A stretch of DNA of 64,000 nucleotides from Candidatus Accumulibacter similis (lineage in GTDB: Bacteria; Pseudomonadota; Gammaproteobacteria; Burkholderiales; Rhodocyclaceae): NCBI GenBank assembly GCA_013347225.1, contig CP054595.1, forward strand, positions 434,001 to 498,000, read 5' to 3'. Each line of letters begins with the position of its first letter. The stretch's first letter is position 1. The notes beneath the pieces are model-generated. The model saw only the letters and a list, made by a program, of their open reading frames with translations, ran no database searches and had not been told where the DNA came from. Below, one piece after another: positions 63,051 to 64,000 of the stretch. Position numbers and translations under genes: made by a program.

Positions 63051-64000
63051 ATGAAACTGGCTGCTTGCTGTGCGGCCCTGTTGGCTCTGATGCTCGCGGC
63101 CGTGCCACAGGTCGAGTCCGCCGAGGTTCTCAACGGTGTGACATCGCGTGGGCAACTGCGCTGCGGGGTGAGTGAGGACATTCCTGGTTTCTCCGAGCGC
63201 GATGCCAACGGACAGTGGCGCGGGCTGGAAGTCGACTTCTGCCGTGCGGTCGCTGCGGCGGTGCTGAACGACCCCGAGAAAGTGGAGTTCGTGCCGCTGC
63301 AGACGACCGCACGATTTCCCGCGCTGCAGACGCGCAGGGTCGACCTGCTGCTTGCCAACACGACATGGACCCTCACCCGTGAGGCCGTATTGAGGGTGCG
63401 CTTTCCCGGCATCCTCCTTTACGATGGCCAGGGCTTCATGGTCGCAGCCGCCAAGGTGGCCACGCTCGCCGACCTGGACGGTGCGACCATTTGCGTCGAG
63501 AAGGGAACGACGCACCAGCGTACCCTGGAGGCTTATTTCAAGGCGAAAGGCAGGTCGTTCCGCCTTCTGCCCATGGCCTCGGCCCACAAAGCGGCGGCGG
63601 CCCTCTTCGCCGGCCAATGCCAGGCCTATACTGCGGACTCCGCCGAGCTCGCGGCCATGCGTCTGCGTGCGCCGGGTGGTCCGGGGTCTTTCGTGATCCT
63701 GCCCGAACGCATTTCCAGGGAGCCGCTCGGCCCGGTCGTCTGGGGTGGCGATCCGGAGTGGGCGACGGTGATCCGTTGGGTTCTGAACATGCTGATCCTC
63801 GGCGAGGAATACGGCGTCACCCGTGACCGGATTGATGAGGAGATCAGGGACAACAGGAACCCCCTGTTGCGGCAGGATCCGTACGAGGGCAAGATCATCG
63901 CCCAGGCGTTGGGGATCGAGCCCCAGTGGGGGATCCGGGCGCTGCGGGCCGTCGGCAACTACGGCGAGGTCTTCGAGCGCAACGTCGGGCGAAACAGCCC
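63051..64000 (+). CDS. Amino-acid ABC transporter substrate-binding protein (cut by window edge)
   Basis: The frame is open from ATG 63051 to the last base (316 complete codons). A signal peptide (MKLAACCAALLALMLAAVPQVESA) precedes the type 3 solute-binding fold: LRCGVSEDIPGFSERDANGQW, GLEVDFCRAVAAAVL, RFPALQTRRVDLLLANTTWTLTRE and IAQALGIEPQWGIRAL. This matches the general L-amino-acid (AapJ/BztA) group. A ggaga Shine-Dalgarno sits 6 bp upstream; an in-frame ATG at 63006 is less likely. The permease and ATPase genes should follow outside the window. Confidence 0.92.
   Translation, partial: MKLAACCAALLALMLAAVPQVESAEVLNGVTSRGQLRCGVSEDIPGFSERDANGQWRGLEVDFCRAVAAAVLNDPEKVEFVPLQTTARFPALQTRRVDLLLANTTWTLTREAVLRVRFPGILLYDGQGFMVAAAKVATLADLDGATICVEKGTTHQRTLEAYFKAKGRSFRLLPMASAHKAAAALFAGQCQAYTADSAELAAMRLRAPGGPGSFVILPERISREPLGPVVWGGDPEWATVIRWVLNMLILGEEYGVTRDRIDEEIRDNRNPLLRQDPYEGKIIAQALGIEPQWGIRALRAVGNYGEVFERNVGRNS

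Noticed and set aside
62416..63108. A 230-codon reverse-strand open frame in the gene-free stretch
   Set aside because: The translation is Arg/Ser-rich with no recognisable domain and overlaps the start of a well-supported gene on the other strand. GC-rich DNA gives many such frames.

Overview
The window is high-GC DNA with dense, mostly plus-strand housekeeping genes. Gene order such as dprA/LysM-def-fmt-rsmB-DUF4390-ntrYX-trkAH-hemE-priA and pcm-tolC-waaA-waaC, together with the protein sequences, points to a betaproteobacterium of the Rhodocyclaceae type. An 'Accumulibacter'-like organism would fit, but this is inferred from gene content and no marker search was possible. No rRNA, tRNA or CRISPR array was seen.

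Region 1 (1-22.3 kb) is core chromosome. It holds the start of topB, dprA, a LysM protein, def-fmt, a reverse-strand S1/P1 nuclease, then rsmB-DUF4390-ntrY-ntrX-trkA-trkH-hemE, priA, ppx with an unknown membrane-anchored partner, and an MFS transporter with a ROK sugar kinase. Two sequence elements suggest that this region lies near the replication origin. A perfect 16-bp parS site is embedded in the nuclease gene at 4286-4301. The hemE-priA gap (14800-15099) carries two consensus DnaA boxes, a near-match box, an AT-rich tract and a perfect IHF-type site. It is a good candidate for oriC or a DnaA-controlled element.

Region 2 (22.5-31 kb) covers rpsT, protein repair (pcm), TolC, and lipopolysaccharide/sugar-nucleotide genes (waaA, waaC, manC, rfbB), followed by a TauE/SafE permease. 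Divergent waaC and manC promoters are separated by a 10-bp tandem repeat.

Region 3 (31-39.6 kb) is an acyl-CoA/propionate module. A GntR/FCD repressor and an enoyl-CoA hydratase are divergent from methylmalonyl-CoA mutase, its chaperone MeaB, and both propionyl-CoA carboxylase subunits. The module is closed by a strong terminator. Together these would convert propionyl-CoA to succinyl-CoA; no epimerase is present here.

Region 4 (39.7-48.1 kb) is a ten-gene, tightly packed plus-strand array. It encodes a periplasmic glutathione peroxidase, FolE2, an FAD oxidoreductase, DUF1365, a cyclopropane-synthase-like methyltransferase, a chalcone-isomerase-like protein, an MFS permease, a DUF3833 lipoprotein, an SDR and an NTF2-like protein. 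It looks like an oxidative-stress membrane-lipid modification operon. It is headed by a clear sigma-70 promoter flanked by two copies of an unassigned palindrome (core TGTCCWGGACA), and no ECF sigma/ChrR pair is present in the window.

Region 5 (48.2-64 kb) is more accessory. It contains a membrane adenylate cyclase, DUF1622, an SMR transporter, an IS1634-like transposase remnant, MarR, a GTP-PEPCK fragment, carbonic anhydrase, a phosphatase gene broken by an in-frame TGA, a lipase-like hydrolase, GST, DUF2917/LysR, a TRIC-type channel with an Lrp regulator divergent from leuA, an exported unknown, and the beginning of an amino-acid ABC binding protein cut by the window edge.
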